From: Natrialba taiwanensis DSM 12281
GTDB taxonomy: Archaea > Halobacteriota > Halobacteria > Halobacteriales > Natrialbaceae
Assembly: GCF_000337595.1 (NCBI RefSeq)
Contig: NZ_AOIL01000001.1
Coordinates: 55,219-119,218 of the forward strand
Length of the DNA: 64,000 nucleotides
Direction of reading: 5' to 3'
Under the pieces are notes generated by a model. The model did not search any database and was not told the origin of the DNA. It worked only from the letters and a program-made list of their open reading frames with translations. The first letter of the stretch is position 1, and every line of letters starts with the position of its first letter. The translations under genes were made by a program, and so were the position numbers. Shown here piece after piece: positions 19,377 to 28,052 of the stretch.

Positions 19377-19934
19377 TCACTCTTCCTCCCATTCTTCGTA
19401 ATCGAGATACTGCCGTCCCTCCGGCGTCTCCGCGAGAATGTCGTCGAAGATCGCCGCTTCCGTCTGGAACTTGTGGACGCTATGAAGCATCGTGTTGTGG
19501 AACTCCGAGAGCAAGTCTCCGTGCGTCTTGAAGAACTCGTGCACCCAGCGTTCCATCTCCTCGTTGGTTCGGAACTGCGCGATCGCGTGCCAGTGGTAGT
19601 TGCTGTCCGCAGTGAAGAACATCAGGATATGCGGGTCGTTTACGAGCGCATCGTAGCATGACCGCCAGTTGTCGTCGAAGTTCGGAAAGTCGAACGCGAT
19701 ACGGAACAGATAGTGCCGGAAGATCTCCCGGTTCGGCAAGATTGCTTCCCGGAAGATCTCCTCCTCGGACATCGTATGAAGGATTTCGTTAACCCGGTTG
19801 TGGGAGAGCGTGATCCCGTACTCCGATTCGAGGATCCGGCTGAGTTCCCGCGTCGACGCCGTCGGGTAATCGACTCGCGCTTTGAGAATGACGATATCGC
19901 GTGGGGATACGTCGAGCGAATCGGTTGTCGTCAT
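19377..19934 (-). CDS. Lrp/AsnC-like winged-helix regulator
   Basis: Protein of 185 aa. The N-terminal 65 residues form a winged helix (SPRDIVILKARVDYPTAS, then TRELSRILESEYGITLSHNRVNEIL), reminiscent of Lrp/AsnC DNA-binding domains. The C-terminal 110 residues (IAFDFPNFDDNWRSCYDAL ... MLFFTADSNYHWHAIAQF) look like a ligand or dimerisation domain of the haloarchaeal Lrp-like type rather than a standard RAM domain. It lies upstream of, and on the same strand as, the orphan acyl-CoA synthetase alpha gene, its likely target. Start at MTTTDSLDVSP is preferred over a longer MITLTGEI reading. Confidence 0.75.
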   Translation of the reverse strand: MTTTDSLDVSPRDIVILKARVDYPTASTRELSRILESEYGITLSHNRVNEILHTMSEEEIFREAILPNREIFRHYLFRIAFDFPNFDDNWRSCYDALVNDPHILMFFTADSNYHWHAIAQFRTNEEMERWVHEFFKTHGDLLSEFHNTMLHSVHKFQTEAAIFDDILAETPEGRQYLDYEEWEEE

Positions 19935-20090
19935 CGTGATTTCTCCTGTGAGTGTTATCATAAAAAGTCTACCTACTCTCGAGGTTCCGCCGCGTAGTCG
20001 AGATCCGGAACCTGACGACGAGGGCTGCTGGCCGACAGCCGGCGACCGACGGGTGCTGATCGGAATCTGATCAGCCGCCGCCCCGCCCTC

Positions 20091-23000
20091 CTATCGCGCC
20101 ACAGCGTGCGCGAGGAGTTCAACCGGCGTCGGGGGTTCCGTGCGGTCCAGCGTGCTGCCGGCGAACGAGCTGTCGGCGGGGACCGGTTCGATTCGCCCGT
20201 CGCCGAGTTGCGTTCGGCAGGACGTTCCCGGGGCAGTGACAACGTCGGCGCCGCTGTCTTCGATCTGCTCGAAGAGGATATCGCCGATCGAGCGGCTCAG
20301 CGAGTAGTGTTCTGACTCGTAGCCGAACGTGCCGGCCATGCCACAACACCCCGAGTCGAGCGGATCGACCGCGTACCCCGCCCGCCGAAGGACGCCGACG
20401 GCGTGGTGATCCTTCTTTTCGGCCTTCTGGTGGCAGTGACCGTGGTACGCGAGCGACTCGGCGGGGGACTTCCACTCGACGTTCTCGTCGAGTCGGAACG
20501 TATCGACGTACTCGCAGATGCCGTAGGAGTTCGCCACGAGCGATTCGACCGCTCGGCCCGAGCAGAGATCGAGGCTATCGGATTGGAACATCACGGCGTC
20601 GGAGGGTTCCGCGAGGACGACGTCCCAGCCGTCACGAACGCGCGGCTCCAGTTCCGCGATGTTCGTCTCCATCGCGTCGCGCGCGTTGTCGACGAATCCC
20701 TTCGACAGCGCCGGACGGCCGCTGTCGGTCCGGTCGGCCACGTCGACGCGGACGCCGGCGGCTTCGAGAACGCGCACCGCGGCCTTGCCGACTTCCGGGT
20801 GGCTGTAGTTCGTGTACGTGTCCGCGAAGAGAACGGCTTTTCGTTCGGCACCCGCCGTGTCCGCCCGAGAGGCTCGCTCCGCCCGCTTCTTCGAGGCGGC
20901 CTCGCCGCCTCGCTTCTCGAACCAATCCTGTAGCGTCTCGCGGCTGAACGCGGGAAGTGATCGATCGCTCGCGATTCCGATTGTCTTCTCTGCGATCGCG
21001 CCAGACCCCGGCAACGAGTTCAGCAGGTTCGAGACCGGTGCCATCGCGCTGCCGACGGCGGCGAGCGTATCGAAGTTGGCGAAGAGCCGGTCGCGAAGGC
21101 TCGCACCGTGTTTCCGGTGGCGCTCGTGCATGACCTCGGTTTTGAGCTTCGCGACGTCGACACCGCTCGGGCAGTCTCGCTTGCAGCCCTTGCAGCCGAT
21201 ACAGAGATCGAGTACCTCCTCGGCGAACTCGTCGTCGGTCGGGTCGTCGGGCAGGTCGCCGCTCATCGCCTGTCGAAGGAGGTTCGCTCGGCCCCGCGTG
21301 GCGGTAATCTCCTCGTCTGCGGCCCGGTAGGTCGGGCACATGACGCCGCCGGTGGTCTCCTGGGACCCGCGACAGCCGCCGCAGCCGTGACAGAGTTCGA
21401 CCATGCCCTGCATGCCGTTCTCGTTGTTCCAGTTCATCGACGGTTCGAACCCGGCGTCGTACTCGTAGGCGTCGTCGTACCGGAGGTGCTCGGTCATGTC
21501 GTGGTCGCCACAGACGTTGCCCGGGTTGAGCAGCCAGTCGGGGTCGAACGCGGTCTTCAGGTCACGGAACGCCTGCCAGAGGTCGTTGCCGTAGAGCTTG
21601 CGGTTCCACTGGGTACGTGCGTGGCCGTCACCGTGTTCGCCCGAGACGCTGCCGCCGAACTCGACGACCATATCCGTTACTTCGTCCGCGATGGTTTCCA
21701 TGTCCTCGCGGTCCGTCGCGGCCTTCGTGTTGACCAGCGGGCGGACGTGGAGGACGCCGGGGCCGGCGTGGGCGTAGAACGCGGCGTCGTCGTCGCGGTC
21801 TTTCTGGGTAAGCAGCGTTTGGAAACGCTCGACGAACTCCGGAAGATGCCCCGGCGGGATCGCACAGTCCTCGATGAAACTGATGTGCTTTTCGTCGGAG
21901 GTACGCGAGAGGAGGATCGGCAAGCCGGACTTCCGGAGCGTCCAGAACATGTCGCGTTCGGCTTCCTCGTGTGCTTCCAGTCCGGCAAACGCGAGCGTTT
22001 CGTCGATTTCCGGGCGCTCGGCGGGTGGTTCCGCCTCGGTATCCGTCCCCGGAACTCTATCCACGAGGAGCCCAGCCGTCTGCTCGCGCCCGTGTTCGTC
22101 GTCCTCGGCGTAGAACTCGATCAGCAGTCCCGCCTCGGCGTCGGCCGGAACGAGCGACGCCGCCTCCTCGAACTCGGTCGTCTTGCGGGCCAGCCCGAGG
22201 AGCACGTCGTCGATGAGTTCGACCGCAGCCGGCTCGTGTTCGAGGACGTGCTGCACGTCGGTCACGGCGTCGAGGACGCTCTCGTAGAACAGCAGCGAGA
22301 CGGCCTTCGTCTCGGGGACGGGTTCGAGCGACACCTCGGCCTCGGTGACGACGGCGAGGGTCCCCTCGCTGCCCGCGAGTAGCCGCGCGAGGTTGACCGT
22401 TCCGCTCTCGGCTTCCTCGACGAGCACGTCCAGGTTGTACCCCGAGACGTTGCGCTTCAGGTCGGGGAACCGTTCTCGTACCTCGTCGCTCTCCTCGTCG
22501 ATGATCCGGACGAGTTCAGCGTACACCCGCTCGAGGATGGTTCCTTCAGAATCGGCCGCCCCGCGAATCTCGTCGACGGCCGTCTCGCCGAGCGTCGCGA
22601 CCGTTCCGTCGGCCAGCACGACCTCGCATTCTTCGATATAGGCGTCGGTCTTGCCGTAGACCAGCGAGTGTGCACCCGTCGAATTGTTGCCGATCGCACC
22701 GCCGATGACGCTGCGGTCCCCAGCGGCCGGATCGGGCGCGAATTTCAGCTCGTACGGCGCGAGTTCGTCGTTGAGTTCGCCGAGGACGGTTCCCGCCTGG
22801 ACGAGCGCCGAGCGCGCGTCGGGATCGATCGCTTCGATGCCGTCCATGTAGCGGGTGAAATCGAGCACGACGGCTTCGTTGACGGCCTGTCCCGCGAGAC
22901 TCGTCCCGCCGCCCCGCGGCAAGACGGGAATCTCTCGCCGTGCACAATAGGCGACGGTTTCCGCGACGTCGTCGGTCGACACTGGGAAGACGACGCCGAT

Positions 23001-23213
23001 CGGCGTCATCTCGTAGGCGCTCGCGTCGGTCGCGTACAACTGACGCGTGTAGGAGTCGAACCGAACGTCGCCCTCGAGTCGCCCGCGAAGATCGGCGACG
23101 AGCGTGGGTCGATCCACCTCGCCCGCAACGAACTCGTCGGCGGCCCGTTGATCGGGTATTTCGTCGCTGGCATCGTCTCCCGCATCGAATACAGTATTTG
23201 AACTCGCAGTCAT
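20091..23213 (-). CDS. YdiJ-like FAD-linked dehydrogenase fused to Fe-S/CCG domains
   Basis: Large flavo-iron-sulfur protein (1040 aa). Residues about 40-530 are an FAD-linked oxidase: PRGGGTSLAGQAVN binds FAD pyrophosphate, then GNNSTGAHSLVYG and the C-terminal lobe with SGEHGDGHARTQW. Next come a Cys cluster (CHGCGGCRG...CPTYRA) and a ferredoxin motif CIGCKGCKRDCP, then CCG-type motifs HGHCHQK and GCCGMAGTFGYE. This is the YdiJ/D-2-hydroxyacid dehydrogenase layout, oxidising D-lactate or D-2-hydroxyglutarate and passing electrons to the membrane pool. Start at MTASSNTVF is likely; GTG or ATG 9-13 codons upstream are alternatives. It appears monocistronic. Confidence 0.9.
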   Translation of the reverse strand: MTASSNTVFDAGDDASDEIPDQRAADEFVAGEVDRPTLVADLRGRLEGDVRFDSYTRQLYATDASAYEMTPIGVVFPVSTDDVAETVAYCARREIPVLPRGGGTSLAGQAVNEAVVLDFTRYMDGIEAIDPDARSALVQAGTVLGELNDELAPYELKFAPDPAAGDRSVIGGAIGNNSTGAHSLVYGKTDAYIEECEVVLADGTVATLGETAVDEIRGAADSEGTILERVYAELVRIIDEESDEVRERFPDLKRNVSGYNLDVLVEEAESGTVNLARLLAGSEGTLAVVTEAEVSLEPVPETKAVSLLFYESVLDAVTDVQHVLEHEPAAVELIDDVLLGLARKTTEFEEAASLVPADAEAGLLIEFYAEDDEHGREQTAGLLVDRVPGTDTEAEPPAERPEIDETLAFAGLEAHEEAERDMFWTLRKSGLPILLSRTSDEKHISFIEDCAIPPGHLPEFVERFQTLLTQKDRDDDAAFYAHAGPGVLHVRPLVNTKAATDREDMETIADEVTDMVVEFGGSVSGEHGDGHARTQWNRKLYGNDLWQAFRDLKTAFDPDWLLNPGNVCGDHDMTEHLRYDDAYEYDAGFEPSMNWNNENGMQGMVELCHGCGGCRGSQETTGGVMCPTYRAADEEITATRGRANLLRQAMSGDLPDDPTDDEFAEEVLDLCIGCKGCKRDCPSGVDVAKLKTEVMHERHRKHGASLRDRLFANFDTLAAVGSAMAPVSNLLNSLPGSGAIAEKTIGIASDRSLPAFSRETLQDWFEKRGGEAASKKRAERASRADTAGAERKAVLFADTYTNYSHPEVGKAAVRVLEAAGVRVDVADRTDSGRPALSKGFVDNARDAMETNIAELEPRVRDGWDVVLAEPSDAVMFQSDSLDLCSGRAVESLVANSYGICEYVDTFRLDENVEWKSPAESLAYHGHCHQKAEKKDHHAVGVLRRAGYAVDPLDSGCCGMAGTFGYESEHYSLSRSIGDILFEQIEDSGADVVTAPGTSCRTQLGDGRIEPVPADSSFAGSTLDRTEPPTPVELLAHAVAR

Positions 23214-23563
23214 CCTCAACTGATCACTTCGATAGGCCATCACACGTTTCACAACGATAAAGCGTTCGACAGCGCGCCGACCAAGTCACTCGTTCCCCGG
23301 CACGCTGTCTCGGCGACTACCGCTCTCGAATCGGTCGAGTCTCTCCCGCAGTGGGGCTGAACGGTCGGGAATCTCTCGTTTCACCCCACCTCTCAGTTCG
23401 GTTCGATCGACATGACGGTACGCGAAACAAACAGCTATATGCCTGAGGCGTGCTAACTGCTATCGATACGACCAGTGGTCAGTGTCCTGCATCGACACAC
23501 CGAACGAGTGCAGCCGAGCGCAGTCACTCGACTCACGGTCTCCGTTCCAGTCTCACCCGACCT
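23214..23563. other. Divergent intergenic region, 350 bp
   Basis: Lies between the YdiJ-like gene and the broken UspA gene. A TTTATC-type box for the dehydrogenase sits near 23258-23266 on the minus strand (GCTTTATCGTT). On the plus strand CTATATGCC around 23432-23440 is too far from the usp ATG for a leaderless start. Nothing else recognised. Confidence 0.4.
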
Positions 23564-24041
23564 ATGCAAACGATACTCCTCTGTGCCGATACGGACGGCG
23601 AACGAATCACCGAACAGGTCGACTCAATTACGAGCCTGCCGCTTGAGCAGGATCGCGTGCGGGTACTCGTCTCTCACGTCTTCCGGACCGACGACGACGA
23701 GGCCGACGCCGCGAACCTCAAGGCGGTCCAGTACGCTACCGCTGAACTCGAGGCGACGGGCTTCGAGGTCGAGGTGCGTCATACGGTCTGCTGTAACGAT
23801 TTAGCGGCGCAACCGCGCCCGTCCTGCAGTTGCGCCGGAAATGACTTACAGCAGTCCGTATCAGTCGAGCGGGGATGCCGTACAGAACATCCTCGAAACG
23901 GCTACGGCCATCGATGCCGACCTGCTCAGTATCGGCGGCAGAAAACGATCCCCGACCGGAAAAGCGCTGTTCGGCAGCGTCGCACAGCAGGTGATGCTTC
24001 GATCGGATCGTCCGGTCCTGTTCTCCACCGCCGGCGAGTAA
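23564..24041 (+). pseudogene. UspA-family universal stress protein, frameshifted
   Basis: The first part (from MQTILLCADTDGE at 23564 to EVEVRHTV near 23786) is a standard UspA beginning. The second part, in another frame from about 23865, is a standard UspA end: NILETATAIDADLLSIGG, RKRSPTGK, LFGSVAQQVML, RPVLFS, with the G-x2-G-x9-GS(V)-type nucleotide site. Between them lies an 81-bp imperfect palindrome that replaces normal coding sequence and changes the frame. A full UspA is about 140-150 aa and both halves together fit that length, so one gene was interrupted. The product is probably non-functional unless the C-terminal part is made separately from ATG 23841. Confidence 0.75.
23781..23861. 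repeat. 81-bp imperfect palindrome inside the usp gene
   Basis: Left arm ATACGG-t-CTGCTGTAA-(8 nt)-CGGCGCAAC; right arm is its reverse complement GTTGCGCCG-(8 nt)-TTACAGCAG-t-CCGTAT, around a 15-base loop (23814-23828). Inner 9-bp, middle 9-bp and outer 6-bp blocks match perfectly. It is located exactly where the UspA reading frame breaks. Confidence 0.85.
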
Positions 24042-24206
24042 GCGGGTTCGGTCGCCGGATTCTGAACTCGACGGTAGTTGTCTAGCGGTTACTCGTCCGA
24101 GTTCAGACAGCCGTCGTCGTTTTTCGGTTCTTCGTTTCTTCGGTTCTGAACTGCGTGGGTTCGTCTTGTGCGTCCTCGAACGCAGATTGCCGTGTCGTGT
24201 TCGTCA

Positions 24207-25667
24207 TCACAGGAGGCCGACAAACGCTGCAGCGTGAACCAGGGCTGCGGTGATCGGAATGAGGAGGGCCGTTCGCATGACGAACAGCACGAAGAGGTCC
24301 CGGAACCGGATCGGAATGTCGTCGAACATGTCAACCATCATCGGGGCCGACGCGGCGAAGAAGATCGCCTGCGAACTCACGACGATCACGACGAACGCTT
24401 TCGTGATCACGTCGGTGCCGACGACGAGCGTCGCGGCGATGAACATCTCCGCGCCGCCGATGATGATCGCCGAGGCGGCTATCTGCGGGTCCGGAATACT
24501 CAGGGCCGCCAGGACGGGGACCAGCGGCTGCGAGATCACTTCGAAGACGGACGTGTACTCGTTGAGCGTCACGACGGTGATCCCGATCGAGAGGATTGTT
24601 CCAAGCATCATCGCCGTCAGCTTCATCCCGTCGATGAGTCCTTCAACCGCGGACCGCGGAATCGAGGCCCCCTGTTCGGCGGTTCTGACCGCCTCGTTGA
24701 ACGCGAACCGGATGTAATCGCCGACCGAGCCGCGGAACTCCGGTTCGGGATCTGGGGTCGCGACGTACTCGTTTGGAACGGTCGACAGCGGCGGCACGCG
24801 AACGAGGATGACCGCCGTTGCGATGACGCTGATCAGGTAGAGGAAGACGACGATCGGGAAGATGTGCAGGATGTCGAGCACGGCCGCGATCGCGCCGACC
24901 GTTCCCAGGTTTCCCGTCGCGAAACAGGTGCAGATCGCAAAGACCTCGCGTTTGTTGTAGCCGCCTCGGTCGAAGACGTTTCGCGTGAGGTAGTAGCCGA
25001 TACTGAACGACCCGAGCCAGGACGCCGCGCTGTCCAAGGCCGCGCGGCCGGGGAGGTTGAACAGGGGCCGCATCACCGGCTGAGACAGCGTGCCGACGAA
25101 CTGGAGGCCGCCGAGTTCGGCGAGCAGGTTGACGAACATCGCCCCGATCGGAATCACGAGCGCGATCGTCAACAGGAGGCCGCCCCAGACGACACCGGAG
25201 GTATTGTCGCTGAGAAGCCATTCCGGGCCGGTTCTGAGCAGGATCGGCGCGGCAACGACGATTCCGAGCAGCCGAAGCACCCAGAATACCGTCGAGGTCT
25301 GCCAGTAGTCAAGTTCCAATCGATCGACAAGTTGTTGATCGATCGTCACGAGTCCCTGATAGTGAAGCATCGAGACGCTCGTCAAGAGACCGCCGCCGAG
25401 AATCAAGCCGAACGTAAATACTTCCACGAGATACGGGTACGACTCCTGAATGAGACCGACGACGACATCGAGCGGGATCGTCGTCTGTCCGTCCCACTCG
25501 ATCGGAAACAGAAAGAAGAACGATCCGATCCCGAAGGCGAGAATGAACCGTAATAACGGCTGCGGACGCTTCTCGATCAGCGTCACGTTGTCGATCGTTT
25601 TGTCCTCCGGCTCGGCGTTCTCTCCGGACATGTGTTCGTCACTCTCCCACGCGGTCCTCCCGAACAT
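24207..25667 (-). CDS. YjiH-like membrane protein with Gate (nucleoside recognition) domains
   Basis: Membrane protein of 486 aa with about 10-12 hydrophobic segments. Hallmarks are FVGTLSQPVMRPLFNLPGRAALDSAASW, in part, then GGYNKREVFAICTCF, as in the Gate/nucleoside-recognition family (YjiH/SpmAB relatives). A paralogue lies at 61.7-63.1 kb and aligns over the full length, including the start MF-x4-W-x-SD. The transported molecule is not known for the family. The start at 25667 is set by this paralogue; a 14-residue extension exists upstream. It is divergent from the FAD monooxygenase gene, so a link to aromatic or organic acid uptake is possible. Confidence 0.82.
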   Translation of the reverse strand: MFGRTAWESDEHMSGENAEPEDKTIDNVTLIEKRPQPLLRFILAFGIGSFFFLFPIEWDGQTTIPLDVVVGLIQESYPYLVEVFTFGLILGGGLLTSVSMLHYQGLVTIDQQLVDRLELDYWQTSTVFWVLRLLGIVVAAPILLRTGPEWLLSDNTSGVVWGGLLLTIALVIPIGAMFVNLLAELGGLQFVGTLSQPVMRPLFNLPGRAALDSAASWLGSFSIGYYLTRNVFDRGGYNKREVFAICTCFATGNLGTVGAIAAVLDILHIFPIVVFLYLISVIATAVILVRVPPLSTVPNEYVATPDPEPEFRGSVGDYIRFAFNEAVRTAEQGASIPRSAVEGLIDGMKLTAMMLGTILSIGITVVTLNEYTSVFEVISQPLVPVLAALSIPDPQIAASAIIIGGAEMFIAATLVVGTDVITKAFVVIVVSSQAIFFAASAPMMVDMFDDIPIRFRDLFVLFVMRTALLIPITAALVHAAAFVGLL

Positions 25668-26246
25668 GGTCCGAGGGTATTTTTCATTAACAATAAAGTC
25701 ACCGATCATGAGTGGTTGTTACTGACCAACTCACACCAATAGTGTCGTTTCGTCACACATTGTCTTCTCACGCCGAGCCGATAACCGGCGTCGAACTGGT
25801 CGCACGGACAACCGATGTACTCGATCCCGGTCGTGAGTAACGGCGAACGCGTCTCCGTCCGACCACGGATTACAATTCTCGTTAATAGGGACGGAATCTG
25901 TGAAATCGGTATCTAGGTAGAATTATTTTGAATTTTTGTAATACACGCGTCGTATGTGCGCGGATATCATCCGAGAGCAGTTACCATCGGACAAACGGTC
26001 AGATTTTACGCACATACCGCTGTAACGCACAGGGTGTGACTCGCTCGGGCCGCCGTGGTGGGACTCGGCCCGTTCTGACTGTAGAACGCCGTCACTGGTC
26101 TCGCCTTCCGGTTGGCCTGCGCTGGTCACTGCACGTACCCATGGTCGCGTGCGTGCTTCGAACCTCGTCGGCAGATGTCTCCACCCTTACTCGGACGCAG
26201 TGAGCGACCACAACAATTATCATGGTTTGCCCCAACCACTCGTAGT
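25668..26246. other. Divergent intergenic region, 579 bp
   Basis: Separates the YjiH-like gene from the gentisate block. AT-rich patches occur at 25674-25702 (minus-strand ...ATTGTTAATGAAAAA) and at 25915-25945 (ATTATTTTGAATTTTTG). The right end holds the monooxygenase promoter. Plus-strand frames upstream of 26247 are Cys- and Arg-rich and look non-coding. Confidence 0.4.
26214..26238 (+). promoter_or_regulatory. Promoter and TGGTT-N6-AACCA dyad of the monooxygenase
   Basis: CAATTATC at 26214-26221 lies 26-33 bases before the ATG at 26247 (TATA-like). Immediately after it, TGGTT (26223-26227) and AACCA (26234-26238) form a perfect inverted repeat that a repressor could occupy. Confidence 0.5.
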
Positions 26247-27476
26247 ATGAGCGGTGATACGACGGCATCTCCCGTACTGATAGCCGGCGCTGGACCGGTC
26301 GGAATGAGCGCAGCACTCGCCTTACACGCGCGAGGAATCGATGCAACGATTCTCGAAGCCGAATCTGCGGACCGAGATCGTTCCGGCAGTCGCGCCATCT
26401 ACGTCCACGGGTCCACGCTCCGGACGCTCGAACGAGTTCATCCGGGGCTCGGTACCGACCTCGTCGACGAGGGGCTCGTCTGGCCGACGCGACGCACGCT
26501 CTTCCGGGGTGCGGAAGTGTTCAGCCGAACGTACGACTCTCCCGGCGGTTCGGGTGACATTCCACACTTTACCAGCGTCCCGCAGGTCGTCACCGAGGAC
26601 TACATGCACGACGCGCTTGCCGAGGCCGGCATCGACATTCACTGGGATGCCGAGGTCACTACCGTCGAGTCCTCACCCGACGGCGTCCGCGTCGAAACGG
26701 CCGACGGCCGCGAATGGCGCGGCGAGTTCCTGATCGGCGCGGACGGCGGCGGTTCGACCGTTCGCAAGGAGATCGGCGCGAACTTCGAGGGCGACCAGTC
26801 CGAGAACGCCTTCCTCATCGCCGACATCGAGGAGATCGAAGACGAACAACGCGAACTCGAGCGGGTGTTCCACTACGACGCGCCCGCGGCCGATGGCCGC
26901 AACGTGTTGCTCGTCCCCTTCACCGGCGGTTGGCGACTCGACATTCAGTGCATCGAGGGCGACGACCCCGAGGAACTCAGCAGCGAAGAGCGGATGCGCG
27001 AGTTCATCCGCGACATCATGGGCGAGCGCTACGAGGACAACCTGCAGTGGGTCTCGAGTTACTACTTCCTCCAGGTGATGGCTGACACCTTCATCGACGA
27101 CGACCGCCGGGTGCTGCTCGCCGGCGAAGCGGCGCACCTGCTCGCGCCCTTCGGTGCTCGCGGGATGAACTCGGGCATTGCCGACGCGGACGAGGCAGCT
27201 TCGGCGATTGCGGCTGCTATCGATGCGAAGACCGACGCGGTCGTCCGCGACGAGGTTGAACTGTACGCGGCCCGGCGCGAGAAAGCCGCCGAGTTCAATC
27301 TCAACGCGGCGGGACAGGCGCTCGAATACCTCCAGGGCGAGGATCCGGTGACGGTGTTACAGAAGGAGGCAGCGGCTTCGCTCGCCGACCAGTTCGAGAC
27401 TGCGGGCGAGTGGCTCGACGACGCCCCGTACGGTCCACACGGGACGCCGCCGATCGTGTCGACCGGGAACTACTGA
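26247..27476 (+). CDS. FAD-dependent aromatic monooxygenase
   Basis: Group A flavin hydroxylase (PF01494, 409 aa). The FAD fingerprint is VLIAGAGPVGMSAALALHARG (GxGxxG, residues 10-29), the DG motif is LIGADGGGSTVRK, and the second FAD motif is LLAGEAAHLLAPFGARG, with GE instead of the commoner GD. Such enzymes hydroxylate phenolic acids with NAD(P)H and O2. Being upstream of an aldehyde dehydrogenase and gentisate dioxygenase, it probably makes gentisate from a hydroxybenzoate or its CoA thioester. Start 26247 matches the promoter and puts GAGPVG near the N-terminus. Confidence 0.88.
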   Translation: MSGDTTASPVLIAGAGPVGMSAALALHARGIDATILEAESADRDRSGSRAIYVHGSTLRTLERVHPGLGTDLVDEGLVWPTRRTLFRGAEVFSRTYDSPGGSGDIPHFTSVPQVVTEDYMHDALAEAGIDIHWDAEVTTVESSPDGVRVETADGREWRGEFLIGADGGGSTVRKEIGANFEGDQSENAFLIADIEEIEDEQRELERVFHYDAPAADGRNVLLVPFTGGWRLDIQCIEGDDPEELSSEERMREFIRDIMGERYEDNLQWVSSYYFLQVMADTFIDDDRRVLLAGEAAHLLAPFGARGMNSGIADADEAASAIAAAIDAKTDAVVRDEVELYAARREKAAEFNLNAAGQALEYLQGEDPVTVLQKEAAASLADQFETAGEWLDDAPYGPHGTPPIVSTGNY

Positions 27477-27572
27477 CTCCCGAGTCGTCATCGGTTCACC
27501 GAATACGCGGACCGTTACACGTTTTCACAAACTCGTCACCGTCACTCCAGAGACGCCGATACCTGGACCAAC

Positions 27573-27896
27573 TCAGACGAGTTCAAGTTGCTTGCCGACC
27601 CAGTGATCGCGCGCAGCCAGCACCAACGCCTTCTCATCCGCGAAGTCGGTCGTCTCCGCGACGAACTCGTCCCACTCGCCCTCCGAAACGGTCTCGAGTT
27701 CGGCCGCGGCGTCGGCGGGACTGGGACTCGCCGCAACCAGGTCATTGAACGAACTGAACTCGGTGCGGGCCTGGACGAACTCCGCATCGAACAGGTCGGT
27801 GAGTGGAATCTCGGTATCGGGGTCGTGTACGTCCGCGGCGGTCGGAAGGTCGTCACGTCGTTCGGCGGCTGCTCTCACGTCGCTTTCGAGTGCCAT
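27573..27896 (-). CDS. Small acidic protein of unknown function in gentisate block
   Basis: Protein of 107 aa, soluble and acidic, with no recognised domain. Notable are DLFDAEFVQARTEFSSFNDLV and, near the C-terminus, EWDEFVAETTDFADEKALVL, each quoted in part: two similar F-rich helical segments. It lies between the monooxygenase (facing it) and the aldehyde dehydrogenase (same strand, 156 bases upstream), so it may belong to the latter transcript. The start MALESDVRAA is preferred over an extension by 13 residues. I cannot name a function. Confidence 0.65.
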   Translation of the reverse strand: MALESDVRAAAERRDDLPTAADVHDPDTEIPLTDLFDAEFVQARTEFSSFNDLVAASPSPADAAAELETVSEGEWDEFVAETTDFADEKALVLAARDHWVGKQLELV

Positions 27897-28052
27897 GGAC
27901 TCACTTGGCGGTCGGGTGTTGTAAATCCATTCCATTATCGCCCGCGTCGACCCGGCTCGGGTACCGCCTCGCGTGCCAGCCCGCTGCCCCGTGAGAAAGC
28001 GGGCCCGCCGACCGCCCGTTTTTCGTCGTCCGTTCTGTCTTGTGCTCGCCGA

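Noticed and set aside
21108..22382. 424-residue plus-strand frame
   Set aside because: Antisense shadow of the YdiJ-like dehydrogenase, without any recognised motif.
23450..24085. 211-residue frame read as one continuous protein
   Set aside because: Only residues from MQTILLC to about HTV are UspA-like. The rest is out of frame and the true C-terminal half lies in another frame.
24168..25553. 461-residue plus-strand frame
   Set aside because: Very polar Arg/Asp/Glu-rich shadow of the YjiH-like membrane protein, a typical antisense artefact.
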